Counted from the first letter of the stretch, positions 17,165-25,530 are shown. The stretch is 59,599 nucleotides of DNA from CAYPUG01 sp964413905 (GCA_964413905.1 CAYPUG010000003.1:1-59599), one strand, 5' to 3'. The notes: a model not told the origin generated them from the letters alone. Numbers and translations are program-made.

Positions 17165-19126
17165 ATGAAGGTAGGCATTGATGCAAGCCGGGTACAGGAA
17201 CATGGGCGCACGGGCACGGAGACGTACAGCCTGCACGTTATCCGCCACGTGATCCACCTGGCCCAGGACCATCAGGTGGTCCTTTACGCGCGGCATCCCC
17301 TCTCGCCTCACACGTTTGGGTTGACCGCGTGGCCGGATCACGTGAGCGTGCGTGTCCTTCGTCTGCCGCGACTGTGGACACATCTGGCCCTGGCCGCGGA
17401 GGTGTGGCGCCATCCCCCGGACGTGCTCTTCATCCCCGCCCACGTGGTGCCTCTACTACCGCGGCCGGGACTGCCCATCGCGGTGACCATCCACGACCTG
17501 GGGTACGAACACTTTCCTGAGGCCCATCCCCGGCGACAGCGCGCGTACTTGCGCTGGAGCACCCGTCACAGTGCGCGCTGTGCCCACCTCATCTTTGCAG
17601 ATTCTCAAGCGACCGCGCGGGATCTCCACCGCTTCTATGCTACCCCCGAGGAGAAGATCGTGGTGGCCTACCCCGGCCTGCCCTCACTGCCCCCTGTCCC
17701 CAACAAGGATGAAGCTCTGGTCCGGGTACGGGATGCCCTGGGAATAGACTCTCCGTATGTCCTCTTTGTGGGCACCCTTCACCCCCGCAAGAACGTGCGG
17801 CGGCTTATTGACGCGTTTGCCCGGGTGATGGACGAGCCGCACATCGGTGACACGGGTGTACCCCTGGCGCGGCCACTGCACTTGGNNNNNNNNNNTGATG
17901 TGCGGGGACGAGTGCACATGATCGGATATGTAGAGGATGAGATGGTGTACACGCTCATGCGTGGAGCCTTGGCTCTGACGTTTCCTTCCTTGCATGAGGG
18001 ATTTGGGTTCCCGGTTTTGGAAGCGCAGGCCCTGGGCGTGCCCGTGCTCACCTCCTCCACTTCCAGTCTGCCTGAAGTGGCGGAGGACGCGGCCTTGCTG
18101 GTGGACCCTACGGACACGGACGCGATAGCCGTGGGCTTGCGTCGACTCATGCAGGAGCCGGCCCTTCGGGTAGACCTGGTCCGTCGCGGCCTGGAGAACA
18201 TCTCCCGTTTTTCCTGGGAACGCACGGCCGAAACCATTCTCGCCCATCTCCTCTCGCTCACTTCCCCATCACGCGCAGGTGTGAAGCATCCCAAACCTTC
18301 TTTGGTGTTGCATACTGACCTTTCCGAAAATGGGCTCTCCGGGTGGAGCGATGAGGAGAAGACCTTTGCTCCTGGCGGGGATACTCGATTTCCTTACGTG
18401 GACATTCTCGGAGTACACGTGCACCGGTTGACGTTCGCCCAGGCGTTGGACGAAATTCAGCGCATGATAGAGCAAGGGGAAAAGGGGTATGTGGTCACCG
18501 CGAATCCTGAGATTATCATGCGGGCCCAGGATGCCCCTGAGTACCGGAAGATTCTTAACGCTGCGTGCATGACCTGGCCTGACGGAGTCGGGGTCCTGAT
18601 GGCCGGACGGTTCCTGGGCGCCCCCATCCCGGAGCGAGTCACCGGATCCGATGGTGTCCCCCTGCTGGCTCAGCGCGCGGCAGAGCAGGGTTGGCGGGTG
18701 TACTTGCTGGGTGCAGCGCCTGGGGTAGCGCAACGCGCGGCGCAGGTTCTTCAGGAGCGATATCCGGGGCTACAGGTTGTGGGCGCGGAGCCGGGGGATC
18801 CCCGTCCGGAGTTCGATGAAGAGATGGTCCGGCGTATCAACGCGACCCGTCCTCATCTTCTCCTCGTCGCGTACGGCGCGCCCAAACAGGAACAGTGGAT
18901 GGCGCGGAACCTCCCCCGATTGCAGGTCAATGTGGCCATCGGCGTGGGCGGAAGTCTGGACTTCATTGCGGGCGTCCAAAAGCGCGCACCCGTGTGGGTG
19001 CGGCGGGTGGGTCTGGAGTGGCTATGGCGTTTGGTGTTGGAACCTTGGCGCTGGCGGCGTCAGTTGGCATTGCCGCGTTTTGTCTGGCACGTGCTTCGTC
19101 GGGGGAGACCTCGGTCCAGGGGATAG
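17165..19126 (+). CDS. Fusion of a GT4 glycosyltransferase and a WecG/TagA/CpsF (GT26) glycosyltransferase
   Basis: The frame carries two enzymes for surface glycan assembly. Residues 1 to about 380 are a GT-B family 4 transferase (ETYSLHVIRHV, YVLFVGTLHPRKNVRRLIDA, and the donor-site PSLHEGFGFPVLEAQALG). Residues about 405-653 are a GT26 domain with VTANPEIIMRAQ, the Asp of MTWPDGVG, RVTGSD and YGAPKQEQWM, ending in a basic amphipathic tail as in membrane-associated TagA-type enzymes. The linker of about 40 residues is acidic. Ten unknown bases (17886-17895) fall inside the GT4 domain. The frame is the same on both sides, but family alignment suggests roughly 20 residues are missing there. 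The ribosome site is weak. Confidence 0.85.
   Translation: MKVGIDASRVQEHGRTGTETYSLHVIRHVIHLAQDHQVVLYARHPLSPHTFGLTAWPDHVSVRVLRLPRLWTHLALAAEVWRHPPDVLFIPAHVVPLLPRPGLPIAVTIHDLGYEHFPEAHPRRQRAYLRWSTRHSARCAHLIFADSQATARDLHRFYATPEEKIVVAYPGLPSLPPVPNKDEALVRVRDALGIDSPYVLFVGTLHPRKNVRRLIDAFARVMDEPHIGDTGVPLARPLHLXXXXDVRGRVHMIGYVEDEMVYTLMRGALALTFPSLHEGFGFPVLEAQALGVPVLTSSTSSLPEVAEDAALLVDPTDTDAIAVGLRRLMQEPALRVDLVRRGLENISRFSWERTAETILAHLLSLTSPSRAGVKHPKPSLVLHTDLSENGLSGWSDEEKTFAPGGDTRFPYVDILGVHVHRLTFAQALDEIQRMIEQGEKGYVVTANPEIIMRAQDAPEYRKILNAACMTWPDGVGVLMAGRFLGAPIPERVTGSDGVPLLAQRAAEQGWRVYLLGAAPGVAQRAAQVLQERYPGLQVVGAEPGDPRPEFDEEMVRRINATRPHLLLVAYGAPKQEQWMARNLPRLQVNVAIGVGGSLDFIAGVQKRAPVWVRRVGLEWLWRLVLEPWRWRRQLALPRFVWHVLRRGRPRSRG
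17886..17895. other. Assembly gap (10 N) inside a gene
   Basis: Ten unknown bases interrupt the GT4 domain between PLHL and DVRGRVHMIGYV. Family 4 transferases normally have about 20-25 residues here, including a Gly-rich strand and helix, so the true gap is probably near 60-75 bases and 10 N is a placeholder. Confidence 0.9.
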
Positions 19127-19183
19127 GGGGATAGTCTCCCCGACGCCTGGCTATTCCTGCACAATGCTTTCAATGCTCTATAC

Positions 19184-19228
19184 CTGATGGACTGCTAAAA
19201 CTCCATGTATGCACCTTGACTTAAAAAG
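19184..19228 (+). repeat. Repeat family A, left end only
   Basis: The sequence GACTGCTAAAACTCCATGTA and the following GCACCTTGACTTAAAA match the family A left end with several changes. No matching right end follows. Instead the sequence runs into a remnant of a regulator gene. Confidence 0.5.
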
Positions 19229-19234
19229 GGCAGG

Positions 19235-19360
19235 GGAATTTCTACCCAATCAGATGAGGGTAACAAGCCATATCCCACGCCGACCACCGTTTTGATGTAC
19301 CACGGGTTTTCGGCATCATCGCCCAACTTCCGCCGCATCGATGATCTCCGGGATGTGTTC
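19235..19360 (-). pseudogene. Remnant of an OmpR-type response regulator C-terminal domain
   Basis: Read on the reverse strand, this stretch gives MRRKLGDDAENPWYIKTVVG followed by VGYGLLPSS. This is the recognition-helix and wing segment that ends winged-helix response regulators. The sequence before it (about 19340-19375) is degraded, and no receiver domain or start exists, so only about 35 recognisable codons remain. The 3' end merges into a repeat A end, which suggests that repeat insertion or recombination destroyed the gene. Confidence 0.6.
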
Positions 19361-19368
19361 CGAAGTAC

Positions 19369-19397
19369 TTGACAAGCCCATGCCCTGTTCCTATAAT
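19369..19397 (+). promoter_or_regulatory. Consensus sigma-70 promoter of the transporter operon
   Basis: TTGACA (19369-19374) and TATAAT (19392-19397) are both perfect matches, separated by exactly 17 bases. The expected start of transcription near 19404 gives a leader of about 215 bases before the solute-binding protein gene. Most of that leader is a palindromic family A repeat. Confidence 0.75.
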
Positions 19398-19412
19398 TTA
19401 CTCAATCTGAGG

Positions 19413-19547
19413 CCGATTGACTGATAAAATGTTGTCCAATGGACCTTGGCTCAAAAGGAGAGATTCGTGAGATTTGCGTCGCCTTTGACGGCGAAAATCT
19501 CACGAATCATTTCTCTATGCAAAAAGTTCGAGGAGTCAGTCAATCGG
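19413..19547. repeat. Repeat family A, complete palindromic copy in a leader
   Basis: The 135-bp element has perfect 12-bp terminal inverted repeats CCGATTGACTGA (19413-19424) and TCAGTCAATCGG (19536-19547). Inside, a 14-bp stem GATTCGTGAGATTT (19462-19475) pairs with 19495-19508. It has no gene. It lies between the consensus promoter and the first gene, so the transcript would carry this hairpin. Confidence 0.75.
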
Positions 19548-19619
19548 AACTCAAGTTCTCAAGCATAGATGCTATTCCCCCAATTGTTCCAGTCATTTAC
19601 TCTGAAAGGAGGAGAGGTC

Positions 19620-22136
19620 ATGCGTAAATTGAAGTGGTTTCCTCTCGTCGCGGTCCTCATTATTGCCGCCTTGGTGTTGGCCGCGTGTCCGAAACCGACC
19701 CCTGAAAAGGTGGTCGAGACCGTGGTCGTTACCAAGGAGGTAGAAAAAGTCGTCACAAAGGAGGTGGAGAAGGTCGTCACCAAAGAAGTCCAGGAACAGG
19801 ACCAGTTGGACAAGTGGATGGCCAAAGGGAAGATCGTGGTCTCCACCGACCCGAATTATCCGCCTCAGTCCTTCCTCAATGATAAAGGGGAACTGGACGG
19901 ATTTGATGTCGAAGTCGCGAAGGAAGTCGCCAAGCGTCTTGGTTTAGAATTGGAGTTCGTCACTCCCGATTGGGATCTCATCACCGCGGGGAACTGGGGT
20001 GGTCGTTGGGATATCAGCATCGGCTCTATGACCATTACCAAGGAGCGCATGGAGCGTTTGTATTTCACCGCGCCTTACTACTTCACCCCGGCCCAATTCG
20101 CGGTCCACAAGGACAGCAAGGCCGAGACGTATGAGGACTTGAACGGCAAGAAGATCGGCGTCGGCACCGCGACCACCTATGAGGATTACCTGAACGGCGT
20201 CCTCGAACTGGTGGGCGAGGAAATCTTGGTGCCGCCACCGCAGAACGTGGAAGTCGTACCCTACTCCACCGACGCGGAGGCCGTGCAGGACCTGGCCCTG
20301 GGCGACGGTGTCCGCCTAGACGCGGTCCTCACTTCCTTGACCGTGGTGGAGAACGCAATCAAGGAAGGCGTGCCCATCAAGAAACTGGGTGACCCGGTGT
20401 ACTACGAGGACTTGGCGTTCGCACTTGACAAGTCCGCGGGGCCCGCCGACAAGGCGCTGGCCAAGTTGAACGAAATCATCGCGGGTATGCACGCGGATGG
20501 CACCCTGTCCGCGCTCTCCATGAAGTGGTTCGGCGTGGACCTCACCAAGAAGGTCGCGCCTAAGGCGATGAAGGAAGCGGGCATGGAGCAGCCGAGTACA
20601 GGCGAGGCAGCCGGCATCCCCGCCCCGAACCCGGATGCCAAGAGCCTGCTGCGGGGCGTGGAGAAGGTGGATGACTACACCGTCCGCCTCTACCTGAACC
20701 GGCCCAACGCGTCCCTCATCAACACCCTGGGTATGAACAACTTCGCGATTATGTCCCCGGCCGCCATCGAAAAGTACGGCCCGGACATCTTCAAGCACCC
20801 GGTAGGTACGGGGCCCTTCAAGTTCGTGGAGTGGATCCCCAACGACAAGATCACGTTGGAGCGCAACGACGATTACTGGGGTGAGCCCGCGAAGCTAAAG
20901 ACTCTCGTCTTCCGCTCCATTCCGGACAACACGGCCCGCTTCCTGGAGCTGCAGGCCGGTACCATCGACGGCATGGACAACCCCAACCCGGATGATATGC
21001 CCGTCGCGGAGAAGGACCCCAACATCCAGGTGCTCCTGCGGCCGGCCTTTAACGTGGGTTACCTGGGTATCAATCAGGCGCACAAGCCTTTCGATGATGT
21101 GCGCGTGCGCAAGGCCATTGCTCATGCCATCGACAAGAAGGCCATTGTGGATGCGTTCTACAGCGGCCTGGGCGAGCCGGCCAAAGAATTCATGCCCCCC
21201 AGCCTCTGGGGCTACAACCCGGACATCGAGGACTACGCTTACGACCCCGCGAAGGCCAAGGAACTCCTGGCCGAAGCCGGCTATCCCGATGGCTTCGAGA
21301 CCACCCTGTGGGTGATGCCGGTGCCGCGACCCTACTTCCCGCAGCCGCAGCAGGTGGGCGAAGCGATCCAGCAGATGCTGGCGGATGTGGGCATCAAGGC
21401 CAAGATCGTGACCAAGGACTGGGGCACCTACCTGGACGAGGTGGCCGCGGGCAAGGCCGACCTGTTCATGTTGGGCTGGACGGGCGACAACGGTGACCCG
21501 GACAACTTCCTCTGTGTGTTCTTCTGTGGCGGTGACAACTCCTTCGCCCAGGGGCCGCCGGATGAGGAACTGCATCAGTTGCTCCTCAAGGCCCAGTCCG
21601 AGACGGACCAGGCCAAACGCGAGGAGATGTACAAGGAAGCCAACGCCATGATCCATGACATCGTCCCCGGCGTGCCCGTGGTGCATACCAAAGTGCCTCT
21701 CTTCTTCAAGAAGACTATTAAGAACTACATCCCCAGCCCCATGAGCATTGCCCGCTGGGATCTGGTCGAGAACGAGGCCGGCGATACGGCCATCTTTGGT
21801 CGTGGCGGTGACTCGGTGAAACTCGACCCCTCCGATGCCACCGACGGCGAAAGCTTGAAGGTGACGGCGCAGATCCTGGAGGGATTAGTCAAGTACAAGC
21901 CGGGTACCACCATCCCTGAACCGGGCCTGGCCGTCTCCTGGGAGGCCTCGGATGACGGGTTGGTGTGGACCTTCCACCTGCGCAAGGGCGTGAAGTTCCA
22001 CGACGGCACCGACTTCAACGCGGACGCGGTTGTGTACAACTTCATGCGCTGGTGGGATCCGAATCACCCGGCGCACTTCGCGGACTGGGCCTTTGACTAC
22101 TGGGCCTACATGTTCGGCGGGTTCAAGGGAGAGTAA
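19620..22136 (+). CDS. Chimeric ABC solute-binding lipoprotein: SBP_bac_3 domain plus circularly permuted SBP_bac_5 domain
   Basis: The 838-residue product has a lipoprotein signal (LVLAAC, Cys 23) and a Thr/Lys/Glu/Val linker. A complete family-3 amino-acid-binding domain (about 70-305, STDPNYPPQSF to ALSMKWFGVDL) follows, then a 35-residue linker. Residues about 341-712 are the middle and C-terminal parts of a family-5 peptide-binding domain (GVEKVDDYTVRLYL, HPVGTGPFKFVEW, RKAIAHAIDKKAIVDAFYSG, MLGWTGDNGDPDNF, KTIKNYIPSP). Residues about 722-838 are its N-terminal part (FGRGGDSVKLDPSDATDGES, VKFHDGTDFNADAVVYNF, ending FGGFKGE). In ordinary family members the FGGF segment leads directly into the VDDYTV strand, so the domain is cut at that loop and its old ends are joined through about ten residues. 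The ribosome site is strong. It heads an operon with dppB and dppC. Confidence 0.9.
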   Translation: MRKLKWFPLVAVLIIAALVLAACPKPTPEKVVETVVVTKEVEKVVTKEVEKVVTKEVQEQDQLDKWMAKGKIVVSTDPNYPPQSFLNDKGELDGFDVEVAKEVAKRLGLELEFVTPDWDLITAGNWGGRWDISIGSMTITKERMERLYFTAPYYFTPAQFAVHKDSKAETYEDLNGKKIGVGTATTYEDYLNGVLELVGEEILVPPPQNVEVVPYSTDAEAVQDLALGDGVRLDAVLTSLTVVENAIKEGVPIKKLGDPVYYEDLAFALDKSAGPADKALAKLNEIIAGMHADGTLSALSMKWFGVDLTKKVAPKAMKEAGMEQPSTGEAAGIPAPNPDAKSLLRGVEKVDDYTVRLYLNRPNASLINTLGMNNFAIMSPAAIEKYGPDIFKHPVGTGPFKFVEWIPNDKITLERNDDYWGEPAKLKTLVFRSIPDNTARFLELQAGTIDGMDNPNPDDMPVAEKDPNIQVLLRPAFNVGYLGINQAHKPFDDVRVRKAIAHAIDKKAIVDAFYSGLGEPAKEFMPPSLWGYNPDIEDYAYDPAKAKELLAEAGYPDGFETTLWVMPVPRPYFPQPQQVGEAIQQMLADVGIKAKIVTKDWGTYLDEVAAGKADLFMLGWTGDNGDPDNFLCVFFCGGDNSFAQGPPDEELHQLLLKAQSETDQAKREEMYKEANAMIHDIVPGVPVVHTKVPLFFKKTIKNYIPSPMSIARWDLVENEAGDTAIFGRGGDSVKLDPSDATDGESLKVTAQILEGLVKYKPGTTIPEPGLAVSWEASDDGLVWTFHLRKGVKFHDGTDFNADAVVYNFMRWWDPNHPAHFADWAFDYWAYMFGGFKGE

Positions 22137-22148
22137 AGAACGTTCGAG

Positions 22149-22173
22149 GGAACGGGGGCATCGCCTCCGTTCC
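22149..22173 (+). terminator. Intercistronic hairpin after the solute-binding protein gene
   Basis: GGAACGG (22149-22155) pairs with CCGTTCC (22167-22173) with further GC pairing inside. No T tract follows. Hairpins in this position often protect the abundant binding-protein message or reduce read-through into the rest of the operon. Confidence 0.45.
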
Positions 22174-22210
22174 CCCTGTCTTATTCCCACATTGGAGCGT
22201 ATCGACTTTA

Positions 22211-23131
22211 ATGAGTCCACGGAAACGGGAACCAACACGGACCAGCAAGTTTGGCGTCTCCGTTCGCGAGAGCCATGATGCCTCACTTTTTTATAATCGC
22301 AGCCTGTACGCGGACGTCCCGCAAGAGCAACCTGGCCGGTATGTGGAGAACCCTATTCCGTCGGACGTCCTGGATACCGTCATCCTATCTTCCGCGGAAC
22401 ACATGGCGAACTTGCCCGACAACAGCGTCCACCTAATGGTCACTTCCCCGCCCTACAATGTGGGGAAAGAGTACGACGACAACTTGTCCCTGGACGAGTA
22501 CCTGGCTTTCCTCCGGCGAGTGTGGGAAGAGGTCTACCGGGTGCTGGTGCCCGGGGGACGGGCGTGCATTAATGTGGCGAACTTGGGGCGAAGGCCGTAT
22601 TTGCCCTTGCACGCGTTTATCATTCAGGACATGTGGACTATCGGTTTCTTGATGCGGGGGGAAATTATTTGGGATAAGGGCGCGAGCGCGGGCATTTCCA
22701 CCGCGTGGGGCAGTTGGATGTCTCCCACAAACCCCGCGTTGCGGGATACACATGAGTACATTTTAGTGTTCTCCAAAGGGACGTTTCGCCGTGCGAATCC
22801 CTTCAAACGCAAGGCCACGATTCGAAAGGAAGAATTCCTGGAGTACACCAAGAGTGTGTGGCATTTCCCTCCTGTATCCGCGAAGAAAATAGGTCATCCG
22901 GCTCCCTTTCCGGTAGAATTACCTTATCGACTCATTCAGTTGTACACATTCGCCGGCGAGGTTGTATTGGATCCCTTCATGGGGAGTGGTCAGACTGCTC
23001 TGGCCGCGATTCGGACAGGACGGCATTTTGTCGGCTATGAGACCGTAGCGGAATATGTGGCCTTGGCCCATGAGCGCATCCAAGCAGAACGGGAACGGAT
23101 AACTTCATCCACCCGGCTTGAGGGGACATGA
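22211..23131 (+). CDS. DNA methyltransferase, beta-class N4-cytosine/N6-adenine type, no restriction partner
   Basis: This S-adenosylmethionine-dependent DNA methyltransferase has 306 residues. Motif IV is TSPPYN (78-83). The SPPY form is commonest in N4-cytosine enzymes. Motif I, DPFMGSGQTALAA, follows near 255, giving the beta order with the target-recognition region between (about 130-235). The tail YETVAEYVALAHERI is a usual motif after it. No endonuclease or specificity gene is nearby. The gene starts 74 bp after the binding-protein gene and ends three bases before dppB, so it is probably transcribed with the transporter. The recognition sequence cannot be predicted. Confidence 0.88.
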   Translation: MSPRKREPTRTSKFGVSVRESHDASLFYNRSLYADVPQEQPGRYVENPIPSDVLDTVILSSAEHMANLPDNSVHLMVTSPPYNVGKEYDDNLSLDEYLAFLRRVWEEVYRVLVPGGRACINVANLGRRPYLPLHAFIIQDMWTIGFLMRGEIIWDKGASAGISTAWGSWMSPTNPALRDTHEYILVFSKGTFRRANPFKRKATIRKEEFLEYTKSVWHFPPVSAKKIGHPAPFPVELPYRLIQLYTFAGEVVLDPFMGSGQTALAAIRTGRHFVGYETVAEYVALAHERIQAERERITSSTRLEGT

Positions 23132-23134
23132 GCG

Positions 23135-24139
23135 ATGATACGGTATATTGTTCAACGTTTGCTTCTATTAATTCCTGTCCTTATTGGGATTTCCATCATC
23201 ACATTTGTAATGATCCGTCTGATTCCGGGGGACCCGGCCCGCATTATGGCCGGTGAGCGGGCCACAGAGGAACAGGTGCAGCGCGTGCGCGAGATGTGGG
23301 GCCTGGACAAGCCCCTCCACGAGCAGTATCTCGTGTACATGCGCAACTTGCTTCACGGCAACATGGGCCGCTCCCTCAAGCGAAATGAGGAGGTCACCGA
23401 AGAACTGCGCTGGGCCCTGCCCACAACCATTGAGCTGGCATTTTCCGCCATGTTTGTTGCCATCCTTATTGGCATTCCCGCGGGCATCATTGCTGCCTAC
23501 AAGCAGAATTCCTGGTGGGACCTGATTGTCATGGTCGGGAGCATGGTGGGTATTTCCATGCCTGTCTTCTGGCTGGGGCTTCTCCTCATTTACGTATTTG
23601 CCCTCAAACTGGGATGGATGCCCCCTTCAGGGCGGTTGAGTGTGGGGATCAAAATTACGCCGATTACGGGAATGTACACGGTGGATGCTCTGTTGACCGG
23701 AAACTGGCGCGGGCTCTTGGATGCGGTAAAGCACCTGGCCATGCCTGCTATCGCTGTGGGCACCATTCCCATGGCCATTATCGCCCGCATGACCCGCAGC
23801 AGCCTGCTGGAGGTGCTGCGCCAGGATTACATCCGTACGGCCCGGGCCAAAGGACTCAACGAACGCACGGTCATTTTCCGCCACGCGCTGAAAAACGCGT
23901 TTCTGCCCGTGATCACTATCATCGGCCTTCAATTGGGTACATTACTGGTAGGGGCCATTTTGACAGAGACCATTTTCTCCCTACCCGGCATGGGGCGTCT
24001 CATTGTAGACCGTATTTTGTCCCGTGATTATCCGGTGGTTCAAGGCGCGGTGCTGGTCTTTGCGACCACCTTTGTGTTTATCAATCTCCTGGTGGACTTA
24101 TCGTACGCGTATCTGGACCCACGGATTCGCTATCAATGA
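23135..24139 (+). CDS. dppB: Peptide-type ABC transporter permease, DppB/OppB family
   Basis: This is an inner-membrane channel subunit for peptides, nickel or related solutes. The 334-residue protein has the N-terminal membrane helix with MIRLIPGDPARIMAG, six membrane segments in all, and the EAA coupling loop RTARAKGLNERTVIFRHALK (about 230-250) that meets the ATPase. GAGGGGAC precedes the ATG. Its neighbours are the methyltransferase (3 bp away) and dppC. No ATPase gene follows, so it must borrow one from elsewhere. Substrate identity is inferred only from family. Confidence 0.92.
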   Translation: MIRYIVQRLLLLIPVLIGISIITFVMIRLIPGDPARIMAGERATEEQVQRVREMWGLDKPLHEQYLVYMRNLLHGNMGRSLKRNEEVTEELRWALPTTIELAFSAMFVAILIGIPAGIIAAYKQNSWWDLIVMVGSMVGISMPVFWLGLLLIYVFALKLGWMPPSGRLSVGIKITPITGMYTVDALLTGNWRGLLDAVKHLAMPAIAVGTIPMAIIARMTRSSLLEVLRQDYIRTARAKGLNERTVIFRHALKNAFLPVITIIGLQLGTLLVGAILTETIFSLPGMGRLIVDRILSRDYPVVQGAVLVFATTFVFINLLVDLSYAYLDPRIRYQ

Positions 24140-24209
24140 GGTTTGGATGGGGTCTTCCAATTTCTCGGCGTAAAGGGAGAATTGCGTTAAGGTGCATACG
24201 CGGCGTGTT

Positions 24210-24223
24210 GTTGGTTAACCAAC
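24210..24223. promoter_or_regulatory. Perfect 14-bp palindrome between dppB and dppC
   Basis: GTTGGTTAACCAAC is a perfect palindrome with further partial pairing outside (GTGTT/AACAC). It sits in the 120-bp gap between two genes that are normally nearly adjacent. It may be a protein-binding site or a small hairpin. No promoter boxes are obvious. Confidence 0.35.
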
Positions 24224-24259
24224 ACGAGATTTTACACTCTTGCTTATGGGGACGAGTTT

Positions 24260-25270
24260 ATGACAATAACAACTTCGCGCGTGGCCGAATTCGATACGGA
24301 ATTGCCCCCGCATGTGGGATATTTCCGTGACGCGTGGCGACGGCTAAAGCGTAATAAGTTAGCCATCGCGGGGATGGTGATTTTGGGTTTCTTTGTCTTC
24401 TTGGCCCTTTTCGCGGACACATCGCTCTTTGTCGCACCCCGCACGCTGTTCCAGGTCGATGTTCACAAGACCGGCATAAATCCTATCGCGTTCCTCAAGG
24501 AATGGCATACGTTGACCAAGGAGGAGGCTAAACCTTTGCTGGCTCCTTATAGTCCCACAAAGGCCTTCCTCCGCCTGCGTAAGGCACCTCCGTCGCGAGA
24601 GCATCCGTTAGGTATGGATGAAGTGGGACGGGATATGCTGAGCCGCATCATTTTTGGCGCTCGGGTATCCCTGCAGGTGGGTATCTTGTCGGTGTTGGGA
24701 GCAATTCTGGTGGGTACCGTCATTGGCGCGGTCTCAGGCTATTTGGGCGGGTGGGTGGACAACGTTGTCATGCGCTTAATGGACATCCTCCTCGCGTTCC
24801 CTAGCCTGCTTTTGGCCCTGGCCATCGTCACTATTTTGGGACCCGGATTGCTCAACATGCTTTATGCTATCGCTATTGTGTCTATCCCCACCTACGCGCG
24901 CCTGGTGCGCGCTTCGGTCCTGGCCGAGAAGGAAACGGACTACGTGTTGGCCGCGCGGGCGGTGGGGGCCAGTGGGCCCCGAATTCTCTTCCGGCAGATC
25001 ATGCCCAACGCGTTGACACCCATTTTAGTCCAAGGTACTTTGGGCATCGGCACCGCGATTTTGGACGCGGCCGCGTTGGGCTTCCTGGGCCTAGGCGCGC
25101 AGCCCCCAACACCTGAATGGGGGACCATGTTGAGCCGTGCACAGCAGGTGTTCTTCTCCGCGCCGCACATCGGTATCTTCCCAGGTTTGGCCATTATGCT
25201 CACCGTGCTGGGCTTTAACCTGCTGGGTGATGGCCTTCGGGACGCGCTGGATCCCCGCCTGCGGATGTAG
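24260..25270 (+). CDS. dppC: Peptide-type ABC transporter permease, DppC/OppC family
   Basis: This is the second channel subunit, 336 residues. It has the cytoplasmic N-terminal segment and first helix (RLKRNKLAIAGMVILGFFVF), then a periplasmic loop of about 100 residues. The DppC pattern HPLGMDEVGRDMLSRIIFGAR follows, and then the EAA loop YVLAARAVGASGPRILFRQI. The loop is longer than average, around FQVDVHKTGINPIAFLKEWH. It pairs with dppB upstream. The operon ends here with a repeat A hairpin and no DppD or DppF. Confidence 0.92.
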   Translation: MTITTSRVAEFDTELPPHVGYFRDAWRRLKRNKLAIAGMVILGFFVFLALFADTSLFVAPRTLFQVDVHKTGINPIAFLKEWHTLTKEEAKPLLAPYSPTKAFLRLRKAPPSREHPLGMDEVGRDMLSRIIFGARVSLQVGILSVLGAILVGTVIGAVSGYLGGWVDNVVMRLMDILLAFPSLLLALAIVTILGPGLLNMLYAIAIVSIPTYARLVRASVLAEKETDYVLAARAVGASGPRILFRQIMPNALTPILVQGTLGIGTAILDAAALGFLGLGAQPPTPEWGTMLSRAQQVFFSAPHIGIFPGLAIMLTVLGFNLLGDGLRDALDPRLRM

Positions 25271-25283
25271 GAGGATCTGTGTT

Positions 25284-25357
25284 TGCTGACTGACTGGTGA
25301 GATTTTAGCCGCCTTCAGCGGCGAAAATCCCACGGATTTCTACTCCTCAGTCAAGCA
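25284..25357. repeat. Repeat family A, short hairpin copy
   Basis: Ends TGCTGACTGACTGG and CCTCAGTCAAGCA flank a hairpin in which GATTTT-A-GCCGC (25301-25312) pairs with GCGGC-G-AAAATC (25318-25329). It begins 14 bp after the dppC stop and could end transcription, although no T tract follows. Confidence 0.55.
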
Positions 25358-25418
25358 TCATTTGACAGAAAAGGCGGTTTCGTCGGGAAGTCCCATGTTG
25401 CCGAATCAAGCCGTCTGC

Positions 25419-25530
25419 ATAGCCGTGGGTAGGCGAAGGCACTGCCTTCGCCGAATCTATTTGCAGAGTTTCATCCATCATTCCATGGTTGACGGAGTAC
25501 TCTTCTGCTTTTACGCCAAGGTACATAAGG
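25419..25530. repeat. Degenerate repeat with family A and B features
   Basis: A strong hairpin GGCGAAGGC-ACT-GCCTTCGCC (25432-25452) resembles the core of family B. It is followed by TTGCAGAGTTTCATC, a worn family A end, and by TTTTACGCCAAGGTACATAA, which matches the other family A end type seen at 27090 and 52091. Nothing else is visible between 25358 and 25530. Confidence 0.4.
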
